Positions 1 through 8,050 of a stretch of DNA of 64,000 nt are shown here, piece by piece. Under the pieces are notes generated by a model. That model searched no databases. It saw only the letters and a program-made list of their open reading frames with translations, and was not told the origin of the DNA. The stretch spans positions 2,542,001 through 2,606,000 of the forward strand of contig JASSUH010000001.1 in assembly GCA_031963445.1 (NCBI GenBank), given 5' to 3'. The stretch comes from JASSUD01 sp031963445 (lineage in GTDB: Bacteria; Pseudomonadota; Gammaproteobacteria; Burkholderiales; Burkholderiaceae). A program made the translations under genes and the position numbers. Each line of letters opens with the position of its first letter. The first letter of the stretch is position 1.

Positions 1-475
1 TATACCTCACCTCAATCAACTTTTGCGCTGGATCAACTACCAGATCAGCACGCGAGCCTGCCTGAAGGCCAAGATTGTGCAGATGATCAGAAACGGTAGC
101 AGCGTCTTGCCCAATCTGCACCAAAATCGGAATAGCAGGCGGCCTGCCCAGAAATTTAACGGTAAACCCAGCTATTGCAGCCAATTGACTCACCGCTTTT
201 TCTAGCGGGCCTTGCCACGGCATGCTGAGAACTTGCTCCATGCCAGCAATCGTCTTAACCACCCGCAGCCGAGTTGGATTGCGCTGCCCCTTTTCAGATT
301 GCTCAGCCTCGGCCAACAAAGCGAGCGATTGCTCAATGCGACGTGCCGACTGCAACAACATCGGGTAAATCGGATCGACTTCTGCTTGCGCGTTAATACC
401 GCTTTGACCAGTCAATACACAGCCTGCCGCCAACAGCATTACGACAGACAAACTGAGTATTTGGAGAAGCATCAT
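1..475 (-). CDS. dotD: DotD/TraH-family type IVB secretion lipoprotein (partial, runs off left edge)
   Basis: Reading the minus strand from ATG at 475 gives an open frame to the window edge (about 158 codons, no stop). It starts with a lipoprotein signal (hydrophobic stretch, then lipobox LAAGC with Cys at about residue 19), so the product should be a lipid-anchored outer-membrane protein. The second half contains WQGPLEKAV, then FLGRPPAIPILVQI, then DLVVDPAQKLIEVRY. This follows the layout I remember for Legionella DotD (WSGPIEELT, VLGKSPSVPVLISI, and a closing VVELRY). DotD is an outer-membrane core component of the type IVB (Dot/Icm, I-type conjugation) secretion machine, usually next to dotC and dotB, which would lie left of the window. 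Family length is about 160 aa, so the gene is probably nearly complete. No strong ribosome binding site is visible. TraH of IncI plasmids is the alternative in the same family. Confidence 0.75.
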   Translation of the reverse strand, partial: MMLLQILSLSVVMLLAAGCVLTGQSGINAQAEVDPIYPMLLQSARRIEQSLALLAEAEQSEKGQRNPTRLRVVKTIAGMEQVLSMPWQGPLEKAVSQLAAIAGFTVKFLGRPPAIPILVQIGQDAATVSDHLHNLGLQAGSRADLVVDPAQKLIEVRY

Positions 476-642
476 TAATAGTCATTTTTTTAATGGATGC
501 GTTCACTATAGATCAGTGAAATTTAAAAAATAATCTAACGAAAGTTATAGGGAGGGCAGAATTTAACGCCTATTCGGAATAAGCGATCCTGAATGTAATC
601 GCTGTAAAGGCAGTTTGGGTTTATTGGACATGAGGCAATAAA

Positions 643-754
643 GCCTGGTCAGGATCTCAAAGAGGAGAGAGTTGAGAAGTTATCGGCCGTCATGTTGGGG
701 TGACGAAGGAACCCCAACACAACCCACTTTTGAAAGATTATGAACAGGCTCTTA
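643..754. repeat. Dispersed palindromic repeat, family B (GGGGTT/AACCCC core)
   Basis: Contains the paired core TTGGGGTGACGAAGGAACCC followed by CAACACAACCCACTTTTGA, and ends ATTATGAACAGGCTCTTAG. The same blocks recur at about a dozen other places in the window (for example 31368, 38439, 58320). Non-coding in all frames of interest. Confidence 0.75.
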
Positions 755-785
755 GGTACAGTTCACAAATGAGGTAACAGCACCG

Positions 786-823
786 TTAAATAGGGTAATT
801 ATCTATGAAATTACCCTATTTAA
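786..823. terminator. Perfect 15-bp hairpin, possible terminator
   Basis: TTAAATAGGGTAATT and its exact complement AATTACCCTATTTAA flank an 8-base loop. The sequence after it on the plus strand is A/T-rich but has no clean T-run. It stands alone between dotD (leftward) and the DUF1488 gene (rightward), so it does not clearly end either transcript. A regulatory site is equally possible. Confidence 0.35.
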
Positions 824-1003
824 TTATTGTTATTACCCATTTAGGCTGGCACAAAACAACCCTTAGATCGATCTCAAACTACATTAACACCAACTCGAGA
901 TAAGAGATAAGCCATCCCTTCGGTACATTCTTTGCTGAGGAACTCAGAACGTAGCAAACAGCGGTCAGTGAGCTAATGTCTGTGCACGCATCAGTCATCC
1001 ATC

Positions 1004-1297
1004 ATGCAAATCGCTTTTCCAGATGAAGTACCCATTTTCAACGGGGCAACCTTGACGCTCGAATTTACTGCTGTGGTAGCAGGGCAAGATGTTAGATGCG
1101 CTATAACAGCGGAGGCGCTCGAAGACCATTGTGGTGCGCCGTCTATTCTTGAAGACGATCTGCTAAAGGCATTCGCAGCTAACAAGGCAAAAATTCATCT
1201 CGTTTGCCAGCAAGCGCTTAAAGATAATGCAGGGAGAGCTGTGATTTTGCGTAGCGGCTATTTTCGTGTTTATGCCATAGCTCATCATCAGTCTTGA
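1004..1297 (+). CDS. DUF1488 family protein
   Basis: 97 aa. It shows the DUF1488 pattern: N-terminal FPDEVPIFNGATLTLEF, then GQDVRCAITAEALEDHCGA in the middle (the family's conserved R-C-x-I-x-x-E-A-L-x-D-x-x-G), then a helical C-terminal half. These are small cytosolic proteins of unknown function, common in Burkholderia. The length is normal for the family and the start ATG fits it. It is followed 48 bases later by another small gene on the same strand, perhaps co-transcribed. Confidence 0.8.
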   Translation: MQIAFPDEVPIFNGATLTLEFTAVVAGQDVRCAITAEALEDHCGAPSILEDDLLKAFAANKAKIHLVCQQALKDNAGRAVILRSGYFRVYAIAHHQS

Positions 1298-1345
1298 TCA
1301 TTTTTTGAAAAAGGGGAAGTGTCTGGACACAGGCACTGATAACTT

Positions 1346-1900
1346 ATGTCACTTATTGTCGCCGGACGTTTTGATACTTTTGCTAGAGCGCAAAAAGCTG
1401 CCCAGCTCCTATTTGCTCACGGGTTTGAAGAGGAAGATGTGACTCTTTTCTTTGTGAATCCTCCTGGCCAGCATCATCGCCAGAGAGGCGGTGGTGATCA
1501 GGTGGCCGACCCAGATTCAAAGTCGATTTATAAAGGGGCGAATATAGGCATGCTACTTGGTGCAACGCTCGGCGCAAGCATTGGTGCGATGCTTTGCATC
1601 CTATTTGGATTGCCTCTGCTGATTACGACAATCGCTGCCGCAATAGGCGCTTATCTTGGTTCATTGATAGGGGCTATGGCCGAAGCAAGCGCGGCTAAAC
1701 CAGGAGATACCTTACCTAAAATACATCAATCTGGGATATTGGTTGCGGTTCATGTCACGGACGTTAATCAAGCCGATGCCGCGGCGGTATTACGCAAAGT
1801 CAATGCAAAAGATATTGAGCGCGCGGATGGTCAGTGGGAAGGTGGGCACTGGAGCGATTTTGATCCTTTGAAAGAACCTTTTTTGCCTAAGGATCTTTAG
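1346..1900 (+). CDS. Glycine-zipper membrane protein of unknown function
   Basis: 184 aa. The N-terminal 40 residues look like a small alpha/beta fold (VAGRFDTFARAQKAAQLL, then EEEDVTLFFVNPPGQH), as in proteins that begin with a general-stress-type domain. Residues about 60-110 are a Gly/Ala-rich hydrophobic region (GANIGMLLGATLGASIGAML, LLITTIAAAIGAYLGSLIGA) able to form one or two membrane helices with glycine-zipper spacing. The C-terminal part repeats the soluble character (GILVAVHVTDVNQADAAAVL). I know similar Burkholderia hypotheticals but no function. Its stop codon TAG (1898-1900) is fused to the end of a dispersed repeat. Confidence 0.7.
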   Translation: MSLIVAGRFDTFARAQKAAQLLFAHGFEEEDVTLFFVNPPGQHHRQRGGGDQVADPDSKSIYKGANIGMLLGATLGASIGAMLCILFGLPLLITTIAAAIGAYLGSLIGAMAEASAAKPGDTLPKIHQSGILVAVHVTDVNQADAAAVLRKVNAKDIERADGQWEGGHWSDFDPLKEPFLPKDL

Positions 1901-1976
1901 AGCCTGTTTATGATCTCAAAAGTGAGTTGTGTTGGGGTTCCTGCGTCACCCCAACCTACGAACAAGGCCAAAAAGA
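1898..1976. repeat. Dispersed repeat, family B, supplying the upstream stop codon
   Basis: Begins TAGAGCCTGTTTATGATCTC, so the TAG stop of the glycine-zipper gene is the first three bases of the repeat. It continues with GGGGTTCCTGCGTCACCCC. It ends near the 3' end of the RNase P RNA gene. Confidence 0.7.
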
Positions 1977-2004
1977 TGTTCTTTTTAGATGCGCCAAATA
2001 AAAA

Positions 2005-2402
<398 letters not shown>

Positions 2403-2531
2403 CGACGCGCAGTTTAGCATGTGCAGTTGGTTTGCTCGAATGTCATCGTGAGTATTGCGATTTATCCACAACGAAAATGCGGAATTTAAGAGATTGAGGG
2501 GCATGACGGCGCTTGCTATAGTGCAGCCACC

Positions 2532-2638
2532 TTAGAATCTATTTGGGATTTCCCTGGCGCCCTTGCGCCTCCTTGCCGTACTAGTTGTACTGTCTGCGTC
2601 AGCGCAAGGCCACCAGGAAAACCCCAAACAGATTCTAA
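2532..2638. repeat. Palindromic repeat, family A
   Basis: About 107 bp with terminal inverted repeats TTAGAATCTATTTGGG and CCCAAACAGATTCTAA. The inner arms pair CCTGGCGCCCTTGCGCC with GCGCAAGGCCACCAGG, and the core CCTTGCCGTAC/GTACTGTCTGCG is shared by nearly all repeats in the window. It sits between rnpB and the tRNA-like sequence. Confidence 0.85.
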
Positions 2639-2654
2639 ACTTCAGTCAGTCAGT

Positions 2655-2727
2655 GGCCAGGCAGCTCAGTTGGAAGAGCAATAGACTACGTCTATAGCCG
2701 GTGGTTCGATTCCGCCCCAGGCCACCA
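2655..2727 (+). pseudogene. Decayed tRNA-Phe-like gene
   Basis: 73 bases that start GGCCAGG and end with an encoded CCA. The D-arm (GCTC..GAGC with GG in the loop) and T-arm (GGTGG TTCGATT CCGCC) are intact and match what I remember of betaproteobacterial tRNA-Phe. Two things are wrong. The acceptor stem has an A-A mismatch at pair 5-68, and the anticodon arm ATAGA-CTACG-TCTAT has only a 5-base loop with no U33 and no GAA anticodon. The total is three bases shorter than normal. I read it as a tRNA-Phe-derived pseudogene. It is flanked on both sides by family A repeats. Confidence 0.6.
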
Positions 2728-2738
2728 TCCTTATTTTT

Positions 2739-2817
2739 TAGAACCTGTTTAGGGTTTTCCTAATAGTCTTGCGCCGACGCAGACAGTACAAAACGTACGG
2801 CAAGGAAGCGCCTAAAT
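2739..2817. repeat. Truncated family A repeat
   Basis: Starts TTAGAACCTGTTTAGGG and runs through the core, but stops after GGCAAGGAAGCGCCTAAAT. The right terminal inverted repeat is mostly missing. Confidence 0.8.
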
Positions 2818-2828
2818 CACCAGCTTAT

Positions 2829-2936
2829 TTAGAACCTGTTTAGGGTTTTCCTGGTGGTCTCGCGCCGCCGCAGACAGTACAACTTAGTACGGCAAGGCGG
2901 CGCGAGGGCGCCAGGGAAAGCCTAAACAGGTTCTAA
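2829..2936. repeat. Full-length family A repeat
   Basis: 108 bp from TTAGAACCTGTTTAGGG to CCTAAACAGGTTCTAA. It is palindromic apart from the central spacer (CAGACAGTACAACTTAGTACGG) region split across the dyad. It ends six bases beyond the pyrC stop codon. Confidence 0.88.
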
Positions 2937-2942
2937 TCAAAG

Positions 2943-3995
2943 CTACATAAGTTGCCAGCTTAATTCTTGTCCTGCGCGTAACGGCACGATAGTTAAATCA
3001 TCCGCTCTCACTTCGGTCGGTAGCGTCCAGCTTTTACGTTGCAAGGTAACGGTACCTTGATTACGAGGTAGCTGATAGAAATCAGCACCATAAAAGCTCG
3101 CAAATGCTTCTAGCTTATCAAGCGCCCCTACTGCATCAAACGCTTCTGCATACAACTCTAACGCATGTAAAGCGGTATAGCAGCCGGCACAGCCACAACT
3201 ACTTTCTTTGGCTTCTTTAGAATGCGGTGCGCTATCGGTACCGAGGAAAAAACGTGGGTTGCCTGACGTCGCAGCTTGTAGCAGCGCTGCACGGTGGGTT
3301 TCACGTTTAAGTACTGGCAAACAATAGTAATGTGGCTGCAAGCCACCATTAAAAAGAGCATTGCGGTTATAGAGCAAATGATGAGCGGTAATCGTCGCGC
3401 CTAGCGTATTCGGTAGTGCCTGGGCTTCGCTGACATAGGCGGCAGCCTCTTGCGTTGTGATATGTTCAAACACGACTTTCAATTCAGGAAAATCGCGCCG
3501 CAAGGGGATCAGCACACGATCAATAAATACTTTTTCGCGGTCGAAATAATCGACTGATGCATCTGTCACTTCACCGTGTATTAGCAACGGCAATCCAACT
3601 TCCTGCATTACCTCGAGCGTTTTAGTGCATTTTGCTAAGTCGGTAACGCCTGCTTCTGAATGTGTTGTTGCGCCAGCGGGGTACAGCTTAACGGCATGCA
3701 CAAAGCCCGAAGCGCGCGCAAGCCGAATTTCATCGGGTGAGGTGCAATCAGTTAGATAAAGCGTCATCAACGGCTCAAACTCTGTACCTGATGGCAAAGC
3801 TTCGAGAATACGCTGCCGATAAGCCGATGCTTGCGCAGTCGTAGTAACGGGTGGCTTCAGGTTAGGCATGATGATCGCCCGCGCAAACTGCCGCGCAGTA
3901 TGGGGCAATACGCTTGCCATAAGCGAGCCATCACGCACGTGCAAATGCCAGTCGTCCGGACGTTGAAGGGTGAGTGTATTGAGTGTTGTATTCAT
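2943..3995 (-). CDS. pyrC: Dihydroorotase
   Basis: 350 aa, the normal length for the E. coli-type (class II) enzyme. It closes carbamoyl-aspartate to dihydroorotate in pyrimidine synthesis, in the cytosol. The metal-binding motif HLHVRDG is at residues 17-23, the carboxylated-lysine motif AVKLYPAGATT at about 101-111 (Lys about 103), and later metal histidines lie in LLIHGEV and VFEHITT. GTDSAPHS carries the catalytic Asp. It is transcribed away from the next gene and has no operon partner here. A family A repeat lies directly after its stop. Confidence 0.96.
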   Translation of the reverse strand: MNTTLNTLTLQRPDDWHLHVRDGSLMASVLPHTARQFARAIIMPNLKPPVTTTAQASAYRQRILEALPSGTEFEPLMTLYLTDCTSPDEIRLARASGFVHAVKLYPAGATTHSEAGVTDLAKCTKTLEVMQEVGLPLLIHGEVTDASVDYFDREKVFIDRVLIPLRRDFPELKVVFEHITTQEAAAYVSEAQALPNTLGATITAHHLLYNRNALFNGGLQPHYYCLPVLKRETHRAALLQAATSGNPRFFLGTDSAPHSKEAKESSCGCAGCYTALHALELYAEAFDAVGALDKLEAFASFYGADFYQLPRNQGTVTLQRKSWTLPTEVRADDLTIVPLRAGQELSWQLM

Positions 3996-4185
3996 AAATC
4001 AGCAAAGCGGGTGATAGCGATCAGTCGTTTTCTTAAGAAAGCACGAGCGTGCTTGAGAGTGCCACACTATAAACTACTCCACACGCTTCTTCAGAAACTA
4101 ACTTAATGATATGCTTAGCAAAATCTTATTTCCGCCGCGCTTAGGAACGCTTGCATAACTTGAGAGTAAGAAATACCTTCCTGCT

Positions 4186-4256
4186 TAGAACCTGTCTACA
4201 AAAAAATGCTCTCGGTATGACGACGCTCCCGATTTATTCAGCATTTCCTTAAGTCG
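4186..4256. repeat. Remnant repeat (family D-like end joined to TTAGAACCTGTCTACAA end)
   Basis: Contains TTAGAACCTGTCTACAA, the same end as the 155-bp repeat at 53964, followed by GGTATGACGACGCTCCCG and TTTATTCAGCATTTCCTTAA, which recur near 38200 and 44590. The rest of 3996-4282 shows no gene. Confidence 0.55.
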
Positions 4257-4282
4257 CTTTTCAATAGTGCCTTCGTATTATT

Positions 4283-5143
4283 ATGTGTGAACTTCTCGGA
4301 ATGAATTGCGCAGAACCAACCGACGCTATATTTTCGTTTACTGGTTTTGCTGAGCGCGGCGGCACAACCTCTTATCATGATGATGGTTGGGGCATTGCTT
4401 TTTTTGAAGACAAGGCGTGCCGCCTGTTTGTTGACCATCAACCATCGGCAAAATCACCCGTCGCAGAGCTGATTAAGCACTATCGCATCAAATCAAAAAA
4501 CACCATTGCGCATATCCGCGATGCCACGCAAGGTGGCACTGCGCTTGAAAATTGCCACCCTTTTGTACGGGAACTATGGGGACATCATTGGGTTTTCGCG
4601 CATAAAGGTGATTTACAAAATTACCATCCTTTTTTAAGCGGGACCTATCAACCTGTTGGCTCAACCGATAGCGAACGGGCTTTTTGCGCGATTATGCAGG
4701 GGCTGCGTGAGCGTTTTCCAAGTACCCACCCACCCCTTGAGCAGATCTTTACCGCGCTAACAGAAATAACGCGCGAGATCAGTCAACATGGTGCATTCAA
4801 TTTCCTGCTTTCCAATGGGCAAGCTATGTTTGCCCATTGCTCAACGTTGCAGCATTACTTGATACGATGCCAGCCTTTTGCTACCGCACACTTGATTGAT
4901 ATTGATATATCGATCGATTTTGCCACCTGCACAACTTCTAAAGACCGCATCGCCGTTATTGCTACCCATCCCTTAACCCGAAACGAAGCCTGGCAAGCCT
5001 TTAAGCCAGGTGATCTCTTTATGTTTGAAAATGGTGAGCTTGCACTGCAGGCAAATATCCCGGTGTCTGATGCCGTGTTGGCTAGGTCGCAACGAATAGA
5101 GGCTGCTAAGCGTACTGAATTTTTAGCGCAAAGAGCGTTATAA
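4283..5143 (+). CDS. Class II glutamine amidotransferase, YafJ type
   Basis: 286 aa. It begins MCELLGMNCAEP, so Cys2 would be the N-terminal nucleophile after Met removal. The glutaminase signatures HDDGWGIAFF (about residues 32-41), the Arg of AHIRDAT and the oxyanion-side motif FAHKGDL are present. The family hydrolyses a glutamine-type amide bond. YafJ proteins lack a synthase domain and their true substrate is not settled. The length is normal (about 255-290 aa). A family B repeat follows immediately after the TAA. Confidence 0.88.
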   Translation: MCELLGMNCAEPTDAIFSFTGFAERGGTTSYHDDGWGIAFFEDKACRLFVDHQPSAKSPVAELIKHYRIKSKNTIAHIRDATQGGTALENCHPFVRELWGHHWVFAHKGDLQNYHPFLSGTYQPVGSTDSERAFCAIMQGLRERFPSTHPPLEQIFTALTEITREISQHGAFNFLLSNGQAMFAHCSTLQHYLIRCQPFATAHLIDIDISIDFATCTTSKDRIAVIATHPLTRNEAWQAFKPGDLFMFENGELALQANIPVSDAVLARSQRIEAAKRTEFLAQRAL

Positions 5144-5276
5144 GGAACTGTTCACAATCTTTAAGCAGAAGGCGCTGAGAGGTGCTTGGTAGGCATGTTG
5201 GGGTTCCTTCGTCACCCCAACCTACATTCTTTGGCAATGTTCGTAGGTTGGGGTGACGCAGGAACCCCAACTCTTG
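5144..5276. repeat. Dispersed repeat, family B
   Basis: Starts GGAACTGTTCACAATCT right after the amidotransferase stop. It contains both arms TTGGGGTTCCTTCGTCACCC and GGTTGGGGTGACGCAGGAAC, which pair into a long hairpin. It ends just before the ispH stop codon, between two convergent genes. Confidence 0.8.
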
Positions 5277-6233
5277 TTATTGCGCGATTCGATTCAATCC
5301 ACGTGGCAGAGGGAAAGAAATATTTTCCTCTACGCCGTCCAACGTACGCACACGCACGGCGCCAAGTTCGCGCAGCTTGGTCACAACCGATTGCACCAGT
5401 GTCTCAGGAGCCGATGCACCAGCTGTTACACCAATGCGGTGTTTATTCACTAGCCAAGCTGGTTGAATTTGCTCCGGCGCATCAACCCGGTAGGCAGGAA
5501 TGCCGCTTTTTTCTGCCACTTCCCGTAGACGATTTGAGTTTGAACTATTAGGACTGCCAACCACGATGATCAGGTCACAGAGAGGTGCCATTAACCTCAC
5601 TGCATCTTGCCGGTTTTGCGTCGCATAACAAATATCTGGCTTTTTGGGTTCGTGAATAGCGGGAAAACGTTCTTTTAGCGCCTGGATAATTTGTTTAGTA
5701 TCGTCAACCGAAAGCGTCGTCTGCGTCACATAGGCTACTTTGCCTTCATCAACAATCTTAAGTTTGGCAATATCTGAGACTTCTTCAATTAAGTGCATGC
5801 CACCTTGCGCTTGCCCCATCGTACCTTCGACTTCAGGGTGTCCTTTATGGCCGATCATCACAATTTCGTAGCCCTGTGCGCGCATCTTCGCAACTTCAAC
5901 GTGCACTTTGGTCACTAAAGGACAAGTTGCATCAAATATATGAAAACCCCTGCTTTGCGCTTGCTCGCGTATGGCTTGCGCCACGCCATGAGCACTGAAA
6001 ACAAGTGTGGCACCAGCTGGCACTTGCTCGAGCGACTCCACAAAAATCGCGCCTTTGCGGCGCAGATCATTCACTACATAGGCGTTGTGCACAATTTCAT
6101 TGCGCACATAAACGGGCGCACCATGAAGTGCTAATACGCGCTCCACAATCTCAATCGCACGATCAACGCCCGCGCAAAATCCGCGCGGTTGCGCCAACAA
6201 AACTTCTGTGTCAGTTAAATCGATTTCCGACAT
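5277..6233 (-). CDS. ispH: 4-hydroxy-3-methylbut-2-enyl diphosphate reductase
   Basis: 318 aa. IspH (LytB) makes IPP and DMAPP in the last step of the MEP isoprenoid pathway and carries a 4Fe-4S cluster. The three cluster cysteines are seen in PRGFCAGVDRAI (Cys20), DATCPLVTKVH and DICYATQNRQ. The active-site Glu lies in HPEVEGTMGQ and the conserved SSNSNRLREVA motif is present. It lies 9 bases downstream of fkpB on the same strand, the usual fkpB-ispH (slpA-lytB) arrangement. Full length. Confidence 0.97.
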   Translation of the reverse strand: MSEIDLTDTEVLLAQPRGFCAGVDRAIEIVERVLALHGAPVYVRNEIVHNAYVVNDLRRKGAIFVESLEQVPAGATLVFSAHGVAQAIREQAQSRGFHIFDATCPLVTKVHVEVAKMRAQGYEIVMIGHKGHPEVEGTMGQAQGGMHLIEEVSDIAKLKIVDEGKVAYVTQTTLSVDDTKQIIQALKERFPAIHEPKKPDICYATQNRQDAVRLMAPLCDLIIVVGSPNSSNSNRLREVAEKSGIPAYRVDAPEQIQPAWLVNKHRIGVTAGASAPETLVQSVVTKLRELGAVRVRTLDGVEENISFPLPRGLNRIAQ

Positions 6234-6242
6234 TGAGCTTTC

Positions 6243-6698
6243 CTACAAAATTCCAATGATTTGCACTTCAAATGTCAAAGATTGGCCTGCTAGTGGATGA
6301 TTGAAATCAAATACCGCATAGTCTTCCCCCAATTCTTTCAATACACCCGCATAGCGTTCACCAGCTGGCGCATTGAATTCGACTAAGTCACCCAGCGCTA
6401 ATTCCTCACTCTCCATGCCGTTTGCACGCAGTGTTTCTAATGAAAGCTTTTGGATTAAAGCCAGGTTGCGCTCACCAAAAGCTTGTGGCGGCGTTAACTG
6501 AACGACAGAGCGGTTTCCAGTTTGCATTCCAAGCAAAATCTCTTCAAGCGGTGCGGCCATCTGGCCTGCACCAACTAGAACCGTAGCCGGCTTACTGGTG
6601 AAGGTGTTGACAATATCTTCTCCGCTTGGCAGAGCGAGACGGTAATGCAGCGTAAGGTGTGAGCCGAATTTTACTTCAGTCGTATCAATAGAAGACAT
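6243..6698 (-). CDS. fkpB: FKBP-type peptidyl-prolyl isomerase, SlpA type
   Basis: 151 aa. This is a short FKBP domain with an IF (insert-in-flap) region: LHYRLALPSGEDIVNTF at the start, then AAPLEEILLGMQTGNRSVVQ, LTPPQAFGERN and FDFNHPLAGQSLTFEV. It should act as a cytosolic prolyl isomerase and chaperone. It sits directly upstream of ispH as in many proteobacteria. Its start codon lies only 3 bases from the divergent radC start, so promoters must overlap the two coding starts. Confidence 0.94.
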   Translation of the reverse strand: MSSIDTTEVKFGSHLTLHYRLALPSGEDIVNTFTSKPATVLVGAGQMAAPLEEILLGMQTGNRSVVQLTPPQAFGERNLALIQKLSLETLRANGMESEELALGDLVEFNAPAGERYAGVLKELGEDYAVFDFNHPLAGQSLTFEVQIIGIL

Positions 6699-6701
6699 GA
6701 G

Positions 6702-7463
6702 ATGTTAGATAGAACCAATAAACAAGTTGAATTGCCGGAAGACAATAATAATCAACGCGCCCAGTTGCGCGTTTTAAAAACCAACAATAACACAATCACT
6801 GATTGGCCAATACTTGAACGCCCTCGTGAAAAATTGGCTAGCGCAGGCGCTGCAGCACTCTCTGATGCAGAATTATTAGCGATTTTTTTACGCACCGGCG
6901 TCGCTGGGCAAAATGCGGTTGATCTTGGGCGTGCCTTATTGAGTCATTTTGGTTCATTACGTACTCTTTTAAGCGCAAGCGCGGCTAACCTCAAAAAAAT
7001 ACGTGGGATGGGCGCGGCCAAAGTCGCGCAACTGCATGCTATTGGGGAACTGGTGCAACGTTCATTGATTGAAGAACTGCGACAAAGTACATGTTTTGAC
7101 AGCCCTGATAGCGTACGCGATTATCTAAAACTTTTGCTTGGTGCGCGCCCTTATGAAGTTTTCGTTTGCCTATACCTTGATGTGCGCTACCGTTTGATTT
7201 GCGCCAAAGAAATGTCGCGCGGCACACTGAGTCATACCGCTGTCTACCCAAGAGAAATCGCCAAAGAGGCACTCGCACTAAATGCTGCAGCACTGATTGT
7301 TGCGCACAATCACCCTTCCGGTGCCACAGAGCCAAGCGCAGCAGATCGGCAACTCACTCAACAACTTCATACTGCGCTCGATTTATTTGATATTAAATTA
7401 CTTGACCATTTCATTATTGCCGCGAACTCTATCCTGTCATTTTCAGAGCGAGGTTGGCTTTAG
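6702..7463 (+). CDS. radC: RadC family JAB/MPN domain protein
   Basis: 253 aa. Helix-hairpin-helix region near residues 45-125 (RPREKLASAGAAALSDAELL, then LKKIRGMGAAKVAQL), followed by an MPN/JAMM metal-binding domain with EVFVCLYLDVRYRLI and the motif HNHPSGATEPSAAD near the C-terminus. RadC proteins are conserved, but despite the name their DNA-repair role is doubtful. The usual family start is just before ITDWP, so about 30 extra N-terminal residues here are atypical. No ATG lies nearer, only TTG codons. The first ATG has a modest AGAAG upstream. Confidence 0.92.
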   Translation: MLDRTNKQVELPEDNNNQRAQLRVLKTNNNTITDWPILERPREKLASAGAAALSDAELLAIFLRTGVAGQNAVDLGRALLSHFGSLRTLLSASAANLKKIRGMGAAKVAQLHAIGELVQRSLIEELRQSTCFDSPDSVRDYLKLLLGARPYEVFVCLYLDVRYRLICAKEMSRGTLSHTAVYPREIAKEALALNAAALIVAHNHPSGATEPSAADRQLTQQLHTALDLFDIKLLDHFIIAANSILSFSERGWL

Positions 7464-7567
7464 TGGTCTCGCTCCTCCCTACCCTATCAATAAATTTCGT
7501 TTAGTCGAGCAGAGCTTCGCCAATTAACTAACCTGCCTACGCCCTACCTCGTATGGTAAGAGCTAAG

Positions 7568-7666
7568 AAACCTCTGCAAAACCCCAATGGCGGCGTTATG
7601 CCTCCTTGCCGTACTAGTGTACTGTCTGCGTCGGCATGCCTTGCCCTTGGGGTTTTGCAGAGGTTT
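7568..7666. repeat. Palindromic repeat, family A core with different ends
   Basis: Outer arms AAACCTCTGCAAAACCCC and GGGGTTTTGCAGAGGTTT are exact complements. The centre has the shared core CCTTGCCGTACTAGTGTACT then GTCTGCG. So the core is that of family A but the terminal 18 bases are unrelated. Confidence 0.85.
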
Positions 7667-7754
7667 CCTAAAGAAGCGTTAAATGAGATTGCGAGCAACA
7701 ACTGATTTCAGCGCGCAGCCTTTTAAAAAAATCGTCAGTAGTGAAGGAGAAAAA

Positions 7755-7958
7755 ATGTCCATTTTAGAGAAAGGGTTATCAATCGGCGCAGTCAGTGAGT
7801 TATCCGTGGCTAGTCAAGAAATGAGTGGGGGTAATGGCCAAGGTGGACTAAGTGAACTCATGCAGCATGTCGGCCAGGAAGGAGGCGGCGACAGCTGGAC
7901 AGGAGGCAATTCTCTTTTTGGGGATTCTCAAGATGATGACGATGACGACTCACAATAA
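7755..7958 (+). CDS. Small acidic glycine-rich protein, candidate harpin-like
   Basis: 67 aa if started at ATG 7755, which follows a clear GAAGGAGA ribosome binding site at good spacing. A longer frame from 7683 exists, but its first 24 residues lack such support. The protein is rich in Gly, Ser and Gln, has no Cys, and ends in an Asp run (DSQDDDDDDSQ). Short, acidic, Gly-rich, Cys-free proteins next to Hrp-type genes are typical of harpins (Hpa1-like), and the next gene is HrpB1-like. The match is compositional only, so the role is inference. Confidence 0.5.
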   Translation: MSILEKGLSIGAVSELSVASQEMSGGNGQGGLSELMQHVGQEGGGDSWTGGNSLFGDSQDDDDDDSQ

Positions 7959-8050
7959 ATGCCAAGGCAGACGCTGGCTATGAAACTGACGCCGTTCCCA
8001 GCTTATGCGGCATCTTCTTGTGCAAGGCGTAACTAAAAAATGGCCTAATC

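Larger units (their letters stand above)
476..1003. other. Intergenic region, no gene
   Basis: The 528 bases between dotD and the DUF1488 gene hold one palindromic repeat (about 643-754) and one strong hairpin (786-823). I see no open frame with coding character and no RNA gene I recognise in the remainder. Confidence 0.6.

Noticed and set aside
23..478. Two plus-strand open frames (23-205 and 212-478)
   Set aside because: They lie opposite the DotD-like frame on the minus strand, which has a lipobox and family motifs. The plus frames show no family features.
2655..2727. Functional tRNA or suppressor tRNA (CTA in the loop)
   Set aside because: No U33, five-base loop and an acceptor mismatch; CTA cannot be placed at positions 34-36 of a seven-base loop.
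5186..5551. 121-codon open frame
   Set aside because: It runs from a family B repeat into the antisense strand of ispH and has no protein-family features.
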